Shown here: piece after piece, positions 45,176 through 56,771 of the stretch | Numbering within the stretch: the first letter of the stretch is position 1 | How the letters are laid out: every line of letters begins with the position of its first letter | DNA from: Armigeres subalbatus | Taxonomy: Eukaryota > Arthropoda > Insecta > Diptera > Culicidae | Direction of reading: 5' to 3' | NCBI RefSeq assembly: GCF_024139115.2 | Contig: NC_085139.1 | Coordinates: 9,023,533 to 9,087,532, forward strand | DNA length: 64,000 bases | Made by a program: the position numbers and the translations under genes | Notes under the pieces: generated by a model | The model's database searches: none | The model's input: only the letters and a program-made list of their open reading frames with translations | Told to the model about the DNA's origin: nothing

Positions 45176-45447
45176 GCTCGTCCGATCTAGTACTACCGGG
45201 AATCTATGCGGGCGTTTGGTACAATGCGAATCTGGAGTTCGTCGAGAATCGCCGTGGCAGCTTCAGTTTGAAGTACAAGGGATATATGTTTACCCTCGAA
45301 CGCCGGCATAATAATACGGTAAATTGGGTCTGCAACAAGAGTGGAAGTCCATCGTTACGCTGCCCGGCTCGGTGCGTTACCCAGGGCCCCCAAATGATCA
45401 AATTCAGCAAAAGGAAACATAATCATGATAAATTTTATGATGATTAA
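45176..45447 (+). CDS. mod(mdg4): F18: FLYWCH unit, module copy 2
   Basis: Acceptor TTCTAAATCGACAG, the same phase and 89-residue length as F17. Differences are few: GSPSLRC for RSPSLRC in the linker and DKFYDD at the end. Ligands Cys52, Cys62, His81 and His83 are kept. It is followed 170 bp later by the intact partner F19, so this is the only complete two-exon module of the three. Confidence 0.88.
45186..45194 (+). promoter_or_regulatory. TCTAGTACT element, copy 14 (in coding)
   Basis: Exonic copy in F18, equivalent to that in F17. Confidence 0.3.
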
Positions 45448-45617
45448 GAAAATATATGAACTTTCAATAAATAGTGATCCTGAATTAAAAAAAAACAGAT
45501 TAACAAAGATAGAAAAATATGTATTTTTTTTCATTGCATGCTGCATCAGAATGTAGAATGGTTTGTTAAATGCGTTCTAATTTATTTCTCTCCATTTTTC
45601 TTTCTTTCTATTTTTAG

Positions 45618-45973
45618 GACGTTCCCATAGGATGTCAGTTCGTAAATTCTCGTATGGCGAACAATATGAACTGATTCACAATCGTAAGGGTGGGCAAAAT
45701 CTGCGCTATCAAGGCTATACCTATCGTAAGAAGACGCAGTATGCGAACACGTTGAACTGGGTTTGCGCAAATCCCAACTATAATCGGTTCGTCGGCTATC
45801 GAGGCACACAACCTGGCACGTGTAGAGCCCGGTGCGTTACTAACAATGGGGGTGGCATAAGGCTGAGCAAGAAGGGCCATAATCATCCTCCATTGTTCGA
45901 ATTCGTCGAAGAAGGGGGTATCAAACAGTGCGTAGATAGTGATGGGGAGTACTTATCCGAAGATGATCTGTAA
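45618..45973 (+). CDS. mod(mdg4): F19: FLYWCH unit with long Cys-Cys loop
   Basis: Acceptor TTTCTATTTTTAG then GA and CGT. The 117-residue product has YELIHNRKGGQNLRYQGYTY at 16-35, NWVC (Cys49), TCRAR (Cys68) and GHNH (His87, His89). Eighteen residues separate the Cys pair, against five to ten elsewhere; the insert is rich in Asn, Gly and Tyr. The tail is acidic (SDGEYLSEDDL). Its copies beside F17 and F21 are lost or broken. Confidence 0.88.
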
Positions 45974-46074
45974 TGAATTAATGATAGGTACACGATACAC
46001 GAATATACTTAATGATACTCAACAATATTGCCGAAAAGTTGTCGTTTTTACAATATGTCAACTTATTCGGAAAT

Positions 46075-46083
46075 TCTAGTACT
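46075..46083 (+). promoter_or_regulatory. TCTAGTACT element, copy 15
   Basis: Perfect 9-mer continuing TCAATTC. It lies 102 bp after the F19 stop and 63 bp before the F20 acceptor. Confidence 0.53.
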
Positions 46084-46145
46084 TCAATTCACCTTTGTAT
46101 ACTAAATAATATTAGTTTTTTTGTTTTTTTTTCAACCAAATACAG

Positions 46146-46498
46146 AAACAACTGCTGAGAATGTAGCCATTTTTACCAGAACCATGCGGGGCAAGCAACA
46201 GCTGCTGTACCTCGGTCAGCCGTTCGTTTTTGAGAAACTGGTGGTCATAAAGAACTCCACACCGAAGAAAATCTGGCGCTGCAACCAGTGGTGGAACCAA
46301 AAATGTCGCGCCCGAGTATTCACCATTGGCAGCGAAATTACCCCGCTGAACCGCTTCCATACGCACTCGGAAATAGTGAAGCGAAAGCAGAGGGAGGCGA
46401 GGAAGAAATCTACCGTAATATCCAGTGCTTTCGGCAACCAATCTAGTACGCCGATAAAGAAATCAACTACTGAATATGTGGTGAAAATTGATGTGTAA
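46146..46498 (+). CDS. mod(mdg4): F20: FLYWCH unit with basic, Ser/Thr-rich tail
   Basis: Acceptor TCAACCAAATACAG then AA and ACA. The 116-residue product has FTRTMRGKQQLLYLGQPFVF at 9-28, IWRC (Cys45), KCRAR (Cys53) and FHTH (His71, His73). The tail of 43 residues starts KRKQREARKK, a possible nuclear-localisation stretch, then Ser/Thr-rich. The bases TCTAGTACG in the tail (46442) are one change from the spacer element. Confidence 0.87.
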
Positions 46499-48300
46499 AA
46501 AAAAGTATTGATTTATTAGAATAATTTATTTGGATACACTTCAAATTGATTTCGGAGCAGAGTCAGAAGCCAACCGACTTGAGTTTTGAGTTAATGAGTT
46601 GGCGATTTCTCTGTAGTCGGAACACTTGATCAACCCGTTTTCAAGCACTTTTTCAATCATTTTTCATATAAAAGCTTTTTTTATTAAGTGGAAATATAAA
46701 ATAAGAAATCTCCGGATAGCTGTCGGAAAACAATTTTCAAAATATAGACACAAAGATAAATTTTTGTAATACGTGATAATTCTTGTTTTGCTTTGACATA
46801 TAACAAAAATGATTATGACTTTCTTCCCCATGAACTTAAATTGGGTCATGGGTAATAAAGTCATGATTGCATCCAGCGAAAGAACAGAAAAAATACTCTA
46901 TATGTGAACGCGTTGTGATGACATTTAGGCGAACAGAGAAATGACACGCATTGACGCATCGTCCTAAATTTGAATAACATAAGGACAATAATGTTGAGGA
47001 ATTTGCTGCGCGTTTTTGTTCGTTTCCGGATGTGTGCTCAGAATGTGAGCGACTGATTTGCCATAGTTGGAATTAACAGCATAATAGTTTAAGATTTAGA
47101 AGAACGGTAAATGATACATTTTTTTTTCTAGTAGTGTGCAGATCCAGAAGTCGATGAAGTCCTCAACCAAAGACTAATTCCTCAACTGTTGTAACATCCG
47201 TATAATCGATCGGCAGCGGTGCGTGGTAGCCAAGCGCTATACGGGGCGCTGAGGGACGGCGCGAATGTCTAGCAGAGAAAGCAGCTAAGGAGAGTCAATT
47301 TAGTGGAGCAATCATTTGACGACGAATATCGTTTATGCAAATGACCGGATAAATCTTTACTGAACTGTTACTAAATTCGTTGTTTGGTGTCCACACCAAA
47401 AAAAGGTTTGTCCTGGCCATCAGTGCCCAAAACTATTCCAAAATTCATGTTTTATTCGACCGTTTGTAGCGTGGTTCCATGAAAAATTATTTACTTCGTA
47501 TTGATGAGATTCTTCCAACTTAATCTTCACAATTGAATAATTTATAAAACTAAATATTATTTATGGATTTTTGTCTAATTTCCGGCATAACATGCGTAGG
47601 GCTGCATTGATTAATTGACATTTATTACAAGAAGCAACATGGTCATAGTTTTTTTTTAGTTCTAGTTAACAGAGAAAATGGAAATAATAGGCGTGTGCAG
47701 ATTAAAACTAATTCTGCGCTGACTATTTAATGATGATTGGATGGAGAAATGCGACAATTTCCAGGTAGGCAGACGATACCGAATTGGAAGAATGAAAAGA
47801 TTTTCTCCGGCATAGTGTCTTCAGGCGAAGTGAACAAGTTTGGGATTCGAGTTTTATTTCCCATAATTAGAAGAATAAGGAGACGTTCGGTTGATATTCA
47901 GTATGGTGCACTTTTTGAAAATTGTCAAACATAAACTTCTGGTTTTCTAAATTGCAAGCATAATTAGTTTCTGTACAGTTTGCTGGAAATTCGTCCAAGT
48001 GCCCAAGTATTGAATCAAAATTGTCGAAATTCTATTTTTGCGTATCTGTGCGGAAAATAAATCATTTTTTTTACAAAACAGCTACTTTTAAGAAGAATAA
48101 AATGCGACTATCAATCTTCAAGATTCTGCAAAGCGATAACTTCTGAAACATGTTCAGCACCACGAAAGGAACTGACTGTTCTTTAGCAGAAATCTGGTGC
48201 CCACAGTAATGTAGTCAGTTTTGAGATCATCTAAAATCATGGTGTTCGATACCCGTATCTGATGGTTCTGGGAGTACGAGTTTACGCGTGATCAATGGGT
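46499..48300. other. Long spacer without recognised gene
   Basis: AT-rich. A 65-codon frame at 47737-47934 follows an AG in the array phase but has no FLYWCH or other motif. A GC-richer patch at 47210-47290 was not recognised. Confidence 0.4.
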
Positions 48301-48330
48301 GCTCAAGGTGGGTTGAGTGACATTGAATGA

Positions 48331-48417
48331 CTATACTGCCGTTATACGCATATTTGTCCCATGTTTGCTGGGATTTCCTATGTACATGGGACAGTTATGC
48401 GTAGAACGGCAGTATAG
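48331..48417. repeat. Palindromic MITE of about 87 bp
   Basis: CTATACTGCCGTTATACGCA at the left pairs with TGCGTAGAACGGCAGTATAG at the right, with CCCATGT/ACATGGG inside. A decayed relative (TTTCCTATTTATATGGGACA) lies near 4480-4510. Confidence 0.8.
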
Positions 48418-48669
48418 CGTCACCTAGAGGTAAAATAGTCTATGGAAATAATTTTCTCATATGCTTAGTTCATTTTTTTTATAAGTGTCATGTTCGTTGA
48501 GCACCCACTTAGACTTGACGAATCTGGTTGATATTATTAGAGTAGCTTCTGTGAACAGAAAATTTCCCTTTCAGGGAGTATCAGCCTCCAATCAACATTG
48601 CTTATAAGCATATGGTGTCAGACCAAATTGAATGACGCTTGGCCGAATAAATGAGAAACAAAATTCCTT

Positions 48670-49330
48670 AGATTGCGAGTAGTGAAAAGTAAGAAATGAT
48701 TAGTGTGAATGGCGAAGTGTGAAGTGAGATATAAGGAATGAGAAGTGAGAAGTTGAAAATTCGAAAAGTGAGAAGTTAGGAGTGAAAAGTGTGATGTGAA
48801 ATATGAGAAGTGAGAAATTAGAATTGAGAAGGGGAAAATTAATCCTTTTCTTTCCTTTTTCTTTTTTCTTCCTTTCGTCTACTTCCTGATTCCTACTTAC
48901 TTCTTCCTTCTTTTTTCTTCAACATTTCTGCCTTCTTCCATCTTCCTGATCCCTTCTTCGTTTTTAGTTCTTGCTTCTATCTATTTTGTTTTCTTCTTCT
49001 TTCTTCATTTTTCATTCTTCTGTTCTTCTTCCTCTCTTTTCTTTCTCATTTCTCACTTCTCAAGTATCGCTTTTTACTTTCCAATTATCCTCTCTCTTGT
49101 CACCTCTCGCTTCTTGTTTCTCACTTTTCACCTATCCTGTTTCACTTCTCACAACTCACTTCCCTTTTCTCATTTTTTTATTTATTTCATACATTAAATC
49201 CCCACTTCTCGCTTCTCACTTTTCACTATTCACTTCTCGTCTTGAACATTTCAATTTCCAATACTCACATCTCACTACTCTGTACTTAGTTCTCAATTCT
49301 CGATACTCACTATTTATTTTTCACAAACTA
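48670..49330. repeat. Inverted arrays of GAGAAGTGA and TTCTCACTT words
   Basis: 48670-48840 is GAGAAGTGA-rich; 48841-49330 is its pyrimidine complement TTCTCACTT. The pair could fold back. The open frames are compositional artefacts. Confidence 0.75.
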
Positions 49331-49752
49331 ACCCTCACTGTCTGGCAGTTATGTTATGGAAGAGAGTTGTAATGTCCGTTTTCCAGTCAGATTTAATCCG
49401 GGAGGCAGAAAGTGCTAGCTCTATTGCAGCTCCCGTGACCCATTTAAGAATGCCTGACATTTCATGTCCACTCCAAGGTCACTATCACTAACAATAAATC
49501 CCGTCTGATTTTGCTACCGTTCATAAAATGGATATCATAATCAAACTTCTAGATTCAAAATAATTTATCTTGAATAGTTCTTTTTTACCATTTTCCAATC
49601 TTTTATCAAGACCTAATTTGAATATTGAGCCAAAATTGCAGAAGACTGCGTTTGATCGGCAGCGTGATCAAAAATCTTCAAAAACCCCTCCACGTAACGT
49701 ATCCAATATGTGCAAAACACCTAGTAATGATAGTGACTTTCTCGCTTTTCTA

Positions 49753-49972
49753 AGGAACTGTTCACAAATTACGTAACGCTTTAGGGGAAATAAGGAATTC
49801 AGACCAAGGGTAACGATCCGTACACAAACAAAAATAAACCTTCTATAAGATACGAGAGGGAGGGTAACGTTTTTTATATGGAAGGTTTAATTAGTTTGTA
49901 TGAATCGTAACGCACGGCCTGACCCCCTCCCTCTCCTTCCAGCATTACGTAATTTGTGAACATCCTCAATAT
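49753..49972. mobile_element. MITE with TTACGTAACGC termini, copy 1
   Basis: Left TTCACAAATTACGTAACGCT, right AGCATTACGTAATTTGTGAA, with a C-rich/G-rich strand pair inside (GGGAGGGTAACG, CCCCCTCCCTCTCC). Confidence 0.75.
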
Positions 49973-50069
49973 TTATATGAAAAAAATAATTATTTCACCA
50001 ACGGTGGTCCATGTATGGATTAAAACACCAGTTCTATATTCAAATGGTGCTGGAAAATCCTTGTGTTTA

Positions 50070-50235
50070 GGGAGCATCCGTAAATTACGTAACGCTTAGA
50101 AGGGGGAGGGGGTTTCCTGAAGAGTAACAATCCATAAAAAAATAAGATACCTCATACAAAAAGTTTGACATAGGGGAAGGGGGGATTGCAAATGGCCATT
50201 TTTGCGTTACGTAATTAATGGATCTTCCCTAATGA
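50070..50235. mobile_element. MITE with TTACGTAACGC termini, copy 2
   Basis: Left AGGGAGCATCCGTAAATTAC then GTAACGC; right GCGTTACGTAATTAATGGAT then CTTCCCT. About 165 bp, inverted ends. Confidence 0.8.
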
Positions 50236-50774
50236 TGAAATGAATATTTTCATTTTCAAAAGAATCACTCGGTGGCCAAGGTGATCCATACACAACGATT
50301 CATGCTTAACGATAAAATTTAGAAGTTTTCATTTTTGGGATCGTTCAGACTTCCCGGAGGACCACACGGTGGTTAGAGGAGTGCGCCGTCGCCGCCGACA
50401 GTTTATGGCAATCCCGTTGAAACACCAGAAAAAAGTGAAAAAAGCTATTTTTCTTGAAAATTCCATACAATTTTTCTTGAAAAAACGAAAAAGCTTTTTG
50501 TAAAACTAAGAACTTTTATTGGAAATTCAGAAGAATTTCCTTAGATATCTCGAAAATAGGGGAACGGTTCGGCACTTCATCCCATAGATCCTATTTCCAT
50601 CCCACCAAAAACAAAGCAATGAAAAGGAATTTGGTTTGTTTCTTATTTTTGTGATTTTTTTCACCTGTGAGCACGCGTGTTAGCAAAAAGAAGCGAAGAG
50701 ATTAGTGCTGTATTTCTTTGTTTTGCGATGAGATGGAAAACTGAACAGTTCCCCTACTACCGTTGATTCTAAGT

Positions 50775-50935
50775 AAGGGAAGATTCATTAAATACGTAAC
50801 GCAAAATTTGGTCATTTTCAACCCCTCCTCCCCCTATGTCACACTTTTTGTATGAAGCATCTGGATTTTTGTATGGGTCGTCACATTTGAAGCAACCCCC
50901 CTAAGCGTTACGTAATTTATGGATGTTTCCTAAAT
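50775..50935. mobile_element. MITE with TTACGTAACGC termini, copy 3
   Basis: Left AGGGAAGATTCATTAAATAC then GTAACGC; right AAGCGTTACGTAATTTATGG then ATGTTTCCT. Contains CCCTATGTCACACTTTTTGT, shared with the fragment inside the hAT at 2998. Confidence 0.8.
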
Positions 50936-51041
50936 TTCCTTAAAAATTTGGAAGATCTTTTTGTGGAATTTAAAAGAAAGGAAGACAGGATCACCGTCTT
51001 TGACCAGAGGTCGCACAGACTGAAAACTTAACACTTAGCAT

Positions 51042-52163
51042 TAGGGACGTTCCGATACTTCAAAATATCGATATTTGATTCGATACGATAATCGAATCAA
51101 AGTATCGATATCACCGATATATTGGAATGAAAATATCGATATATCGAAAAATCATATGATATTTCAAAAATGAGAAAATTTAGAATATGTATATTTATTG
51201 TGGTTATTCAATTCCTATCGTATTACCGTATTACCACTTCACAATAATTATTAGAAATGACTTATCTATTAATTGATCCAATCTGTTTCAAGAGTGTACC
51301 AGTCCAAAAATTATCGGCGGCGTCGTACATCATAGTTTTAACTATTTTCCGTTCGCTCGTATTTCTCCACAGGTTATTCTAATTCTTGACAACCGAGAAT
51401 TCAAGAACCGAGAATTTCAAATAAAAATCAGAATTTTCATAAGATAATGCATTTAAATATTCTTAACTAAGAAGGAGACTCTCTAAGACATTCACGGGAA
51501 ATTATCTTTTTGTTTCACATGGAATTTCCTTGAATTTCAGCAGGAAATTCTCATGAAGTTCTCACGGGCCTTCTTCAAAATTTACGCAAAAAGTTTCATA
51601 AGAAAAAAAAAATAAAATTTTCATCCGAAAACCCGTAGAAATATTTAAAGGAAATTCTCTTTAACTCCTACGGGGCATTATTTTTAAGGAAATTTTCATA
51701 TATTTTCCAATTCTTCTGAATTCCCATTTCCACAAATCACTACATAATTCCTAAAGCTAATTTATCTAATTTATTATTGGAACACGTCAAATATATGATT
51801 GAGTTCGCATAAGAATTCAAGGATCAGCGGCATGACAGATGTTGCACAACTGCGCGTCAATGCAAAATGTCGAGTTGCCAAACCATTTGTGATGGCAGCG
51901 CAAACCTCGACCTCATACCACCTGCGCTACCAAGAAAAATCATCTGAATCATTAAAAAATCGGCATTTCAGATCCAATTTGAAGTATTTTCTTTCACAAA
52001 ACACAATGCAATTGTTATTATGTCCTGATTCAATATATCGATATCGAAAGCAAACATATCGATATGACCGATATATTGAAAGCAAAATATCGATACAAAA
52101 ATATCGGATATCGAAACAAAAATATCGATATTCCGATATATCGGAAGTATCGGAACGTCCCTA
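51042..52163. mobile_element. hAT-type non-autonomous element
   Basis: The inverted ends are TAGGGACGTTCCGATACTTC and GAAGTATCGGAACGTCCCTA, 20 bp without mismatch. CTTAGCAT flanks both sides (51034-51041 and 52164-52171), an 8-bp target duplication. Subterminal ATATCGATA repeats bind-site-like arrays occur at both ends. The inside has GGAAATTCTC-type words and a GATCAGCGGCATGACA block like that near 34306 in the 30400 element. No transposase. Confidence 0.9.
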
Positions 52164-52171
52164 CTTAGCAT

Positions 52172-53690
52172 AAGACAATAGAAAGGACCGCTTCACGAAA
52201 TGTTTTCTCCTTGCTAGGGCGGGAATCAAACTCACACTCCATTGAACTTTTTTACGCTCCCTTCAACCATTTTCAATGTACTCAATAGATTTTTTTATGC
52301 TGAATTCAGATACATATTCAGATTTTCTGTTAGACGTCCAGTTTTTGAGATGAAAGGATTTGAATTCACAAAAGTACGTATTTTCATAGAAATTTGGTTT
52401 CTCTCCTCTGCAAAGCTGAATTTCTGCTCCTCACTTTGAGAATGAACTTTGAAATAAGTAGAATGGGCCTTGTAGAATGCATGTGGATTGTTGAATTTAA
52501 TTTGGCACGTACATTTGTTGTGAAAAACGGAATTTAATTCCCAAAAGTATTACGGAGAAAAAGAAAAATTTGGATAGCTTCGCGGAAATAACGCGCAGAG
52601 GGAAATCCCCGCATAGAACAAATCACACATAGTGTGCGTTGAATGGATATAACAACAAATCTGCTGCCGTGAAGTTCAATGATTTGACGTACACAGATAT
52701 GAAAAGATTAAATAATAATCAGTACCTGGCGGAGGAGTCAACTAACCCGAAACTTTTCTTTTGAGGTGCCGATGTACGCGTCGGTTTTAACGTGTGGTAT
52801 ACTAGAAATACTACAATAAGAGATCGGCGATGTTTCCAATCGAACCGTCAAAAGCGGTTCCAATTCGACTTGTTTACATTTTGCATCCATAAGAAGCAAG
52901 CAAAAAGTTCAAGTGCTGCCAGTCTTATTTTTACGATATCATGCATTTTCATACGTTGCCATTTCGACAGTTTTTCACTCCGCCGGTCTCTGGTTATAGG
53001 GTTGCTATGGTATACCTCAGTTCGTATCGGTTAGTTTTATAGGCGGCTCATTGAGCTGGGCCTACAACCTATCGCCGAGTTGGGTCTCACCCAACACCAA
53101 GACTTGGGCTAGCGTACTTTAAGCGGTACACGGTCTCTTTAGTAGAAACTACTTGTGGATACAATGTAGGTTTTTAATTAATTGAACCGTGCTCATTTTC
53201 AAATGCAATCCCATCCTAAACAATCCCCACAACTTGCAGTGACCAGAGGACGGTTTGTCAGGCACTTGAACATAGTTCCCGCTGTCCCGAAAACTCCCAA
53301 ACATTAAATATAACTGAATTTCCCTTTTCTATTCTGCAAGGCATCGTTTTTTCTCCAGTAAAATATTTTTATTTTAAATTTGTTCATTTAGGCGTAGAAT
53401 GTTTTAGGATGAAATGTCATAAGTATAAACATAAACAAAACATTGCAAATTTCACAATAGGTGCCTTTGATCATTTTCCAGGAAAATATTCATTGGAGGC
53501 GCTTTGAATTATACTGTATTCCAAATTTTTCTTGCAATGCGTAATACGTATTTTCATAGAAGTTTGCTTTCTCTGCTCTGCAAAGCTGAATTTTAGCTTC
53601 TCATTTTGGAAATAAAGTTTGAATATCCTAGAATAGTAAACGTTTTTTTTGTGTCTTTATTAAGGAGCCTTTCAGCCCGAGTTTGGCTCA
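52172..53690. other. Spacer of repeat fragments
   Basis: About 52310-52560 is a diverged copy of an arm of the following palindrome (GCAAAGCTGAATTTC, TTGAATTTAATTTGGCACG). The rest, including 52690-53330, shows no gene. Confidence 0.45.
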
Positions 53691-53694
53691 TCTC

Positions 53695-54295
53695 CGAATA
53701 GTAAACGTCTTTTTCGGCCAAATTATCAGTTCGGCCGTATGATCTCGTCGCTTTCAGCAAAATGACATTTTTGACCAAACCGTTTTCGACCTTATGTCAC
53801 CTTGTCCGGCCAAGCAGCATTTCAGCTCTGCAAAGCTGAATTTCAGCTTCTCACTTTGAAAATAAAGTTTGAATATCGTAGAGTAGGCCTTGCAGAATGC
53901 ATATGGTTTGTTGAATTTAATTTGTCACGTACATTTGTTGCGATAAACGGAATTTAATTCACAAGGATACGTATTTTCATAGAAATTTGTTTTCTCTCCA
54001 CTGCAAAGCTTATTTCCGGCTCCTTGTAAATTAAATTCCGTTTTTCACACCAAACGTACGTGCCAAATTCAATCCAACAAACCATATGCATTCTGCAAGG
54101 CCTACTCTACGATATTCAAACTTTATTTTCAAAGTGAGAAGCTGAAATTCAGCTTTGCAGAGCTGAAATGCTGCTTGGCCGGACAAGGTGACATAAGGTC
54201 GAAAACGGTTTGGTCAAAAATGTAATTTAGCTGAAAGCGACGAGATCATACGGCCGAACTGATATTTTGGCCGAAAAAGACGTTTACTCCGATAG
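53695..54295. repeat. Foldback with arms of about 260 bp
   Basis: Left arm 53695-53970, right arm 54030-54295, reverse complements with few changes. Paired blocks include CTGCAAAGCTGAATTTCAGC and its reverse, GGCCGTATGATCTCGTCGCT and its reverse, and CAAGGTGACATAAGG. GGCCGAAT-type words extend to 54620. Likely able to extrude a hairpin. Confidence 0.85.
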
Positions 54296-54959
54296 CTCAT
54301 TTGTTCAAAAATGGCGTTTGGCCGAACGGGTCGACGTGTTTCGCCATATAATCCGATCAGCCGAATAACATTTTCGACCAAATTGCCCTTCCTGCTAAAC
54401 TACCGTTTCGGTCAAATGGAATTTTTGACGACAAGGCCTATTCGACCAAATGACCTGTTAGAGCATATGACTTTTTCAGCCAAATGATTAGTTTGGTCGT
54501 ACCGTCAAACCGCTTTTCACATAATAACCCTATTGAACAAATAGAATTCGGCTAGATAGCTTTCGGCTTGACGTATTATTCGGCCAAGTGGTATTCGGTC
54601 AAATGGGCGTCCACCATCCACCACCAAATCCACCGAATGATTTTCAACCAAACGACCCTTCGTATTTTGCCAGTGGAGATATATCAGCTTCCACACTGAT
54701 ATTCTTCCCTCCCCCTTCATACGGGAGCTTGGCAGAAGGAAGGTCGTGTGATATGTGCCATCACAAATATTGCCCTCCGCTCGCTTTCAAATCGACTTCT
54801 ATAAAAACATTCTTCATGCCTGCCGTATCCTAACAATTCTATACAACAAATGGCTCGATTATCCGGAGGGTTCGATTATCCGGAATGAATTTTTTTTCAA
54901 CACTCCGGATAATCGAGTACGGCCTGTATTTCCAAAAGGTGTATTTCTGATGGAACTGG

Positions 54960-55250
54960 AACTCGAACACATCTCACTTCTCAGAGCTCACATATCACTT
55001 CTCAGAGCTCACATCTCACTTATCAGAACTCACATCTATCTTATCAGAGCTCACATCTCACTTATCAAAGCTCACATCTCAATTCTCAGAACTCACATCT
55101 CACTTCTAAGAGCTCACATCTCATTTCTCATTTTTCACTTCGCACTTCTGACCTCAGACTTTACTCTCTCTCTCTCCTTTTGAGAATCATCTCATTCCTC
55201 ACTTCTCACTTCACACTTTGCAATTTCCTCTATTCATTTTTTATATCTCC
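54960..55250. repeat. 21-bp AGCTCACATCTCACTTCTCAG minisatellite
   Basis: About nine imperfect 21-bp units at 54965-55130, then loose TTCTCACTT words. It leads directly into duplicated module copy B. Confidence 0.8.
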
Positions 55251-55340
55251 CTTTTCACTGCTTGCAATTTGAGGAAAAAAATCTATTTAGTCAAACGGCA
55301 TTCAGGAAAATGGTCTGCCACTAATTATCAATCGAACCAA

Positions 55341-55349
55341 TCTAGTACT
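55341..55349 (+). promoter_or_regulatory. TCTAGTACT element, copy 16
   Basis: Perfect 9-mer continuing ACTATGTTGTTGCATTGCAC, inside duplicated copy B. Confidence 0.5.
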
Positions 55350-56396
55350 ACTATGTTGTTGCATTGCACACAAAATGCATTTTTAATATAACAGTTTTTT
55401 CTTAATTGTGAACATTGAGTTGAGCATGAGCATGAGCATTATGACCGCACAATTCGTAGTTGCTACTCCGTGATTGACTAGAACTTGCGAAATTGTACAG
55501 AGAACACAATAAATGGGGCTTGAGACTAGCAACCCATTCTCAATGTACACGTTTCGGGAGCTCAAATATCTTAAGTCAATAACGGCGCCGGCCACGTCCT
55601 TACGGTCATATAGGAAGGGAAGGATTGTTAGTCCGACTCTCGTTGCTACTAGAGACCGAGTATACCTCTGCATCTCCACGATTGTCTTGGGATGGATATC
55701 GTTTTAGTTACAAAGGATAATTTTTTTTTTCAAAAAACTCATATTTTTATGCCTCCAACTATCTTAAGAATTGATAACAAACAATTTGAAAAGATGCGTA
55801 ATCCAATGCTGGGCTGTAAATGTTAAAGTAACTGGTGTCAGATGGTGAACATTGACGCTAGAACCCAAGAAAAGATTCGTGTTCTATAAAAAATCACCAC
55901 ATTGCAAAGTGTAAAATGTGGTACAACATAGAAAGAAAACAAATGTGTTGGGATATTTCTGATACATTATTCTTTAATTTGCAGATCGAACGTTAAGAGG
56001 TCATCCACAGTCCATACTGACTATCAACATTAGAGATCGCTTTTCAGTCTGATGGCCGTTGTATAGTGAACATGCACAGACTGTTCAGTCTGTATGTATG
56101 GTACTCTTTCATTCTGTATCCAATAATTGATGGCCGTTGTATAGTGGACATGCTCAGACTGTATTGGCATCCAGAAGCTACACACTTGATCAATGAATTC
56201 AATTTGCAACAAAAGCAGCTCAACGCAATCAATCTGCATGGTGAAGATTCTCACCGAAGCATGCAACAAGCATCCCTAAATTGCATGGAAAGGGGAATTA
56301 AATGCGATTGATTTAAATCTAAATATGAGTTTCATTTCATTAGTTATCATAGTCGATTCTCATTTTTAACAACCTGTATTTTTTTTAATTCGGCAG

Positions 56397-56668
56397 ACTC
56401 GTCCGATCTAGTACTACCGGGAATCTATGCGGGCGTTTGGTACAAGGCGAATCTGGAGTTCGTCGAAAATCGCCGTGGCAGCTTCAGTTTGAAGTACCAG
56501 GGATATATGTTTACCCTCGAACGCCGGCATAATAATACGGTAAATTGGGTCTGCAACAAGAGTGGCAATCCATCGTTACGCTGCCCGGCTCGGTGCGTTA
56601 CCCAGGGCCCCCAAATGATTAAATTCAGCAAAAGAAAACATAATCATGATATATTTTATGATGTTTAA
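56397..56668 (+). CDS. mod(mdg4): F21: FLYWCH unit, module copy 3
   Basis: Acceptor TTTAATTCGGCAG then AC and TCG. An 89-residue product like F17 and F18, with KANLEF, KYQGYMF and GNPSLRC as the changes. Cys52, Cys62, His81 and His83 are intact, and the frame is open. Its partner exon downstream is a pseudogene, so of the duplicated pair only this half has been kept. Confidence 0.86.
56407..56415 (+). promoter_or_regulatory. TCTAGTACT element, copy 17 (in coding)
   Basis: Exonic copy in F21, equivalent to those in F17 and F18. Confidence 0.3.
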
Positions 56669-56771
56669 GAAAATATATAAAGTATCAATAACTTTTTTTT
56701 CATTGGATGCTGCATCATAATGTAGAACGGTTTTGTTAAATGCGTTCTAATTTCTTTCTTTCTATTTTTAG

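Larger units (their letters stand above)
55245..56771 (+). repeat. Segmental duplication, copy B (carries F21)
   Basis: Matches 43320-44567 in block order and sequence, about 12 kb apart. 55385-55735 is an insertion relative to copy A. The part near 55985-56310 has an AG followed by RTLRGHPQSI in the array phase and then a stop; it may be a third, ruined exon of the module. Confidence 0.78.

Noticed and set aside
47737..47934. 65-codon frame behind an AG in the array phase
   Set aside because: Weak acceptor tract and no finger residues; one such frame is expected by chance over this much spacer.
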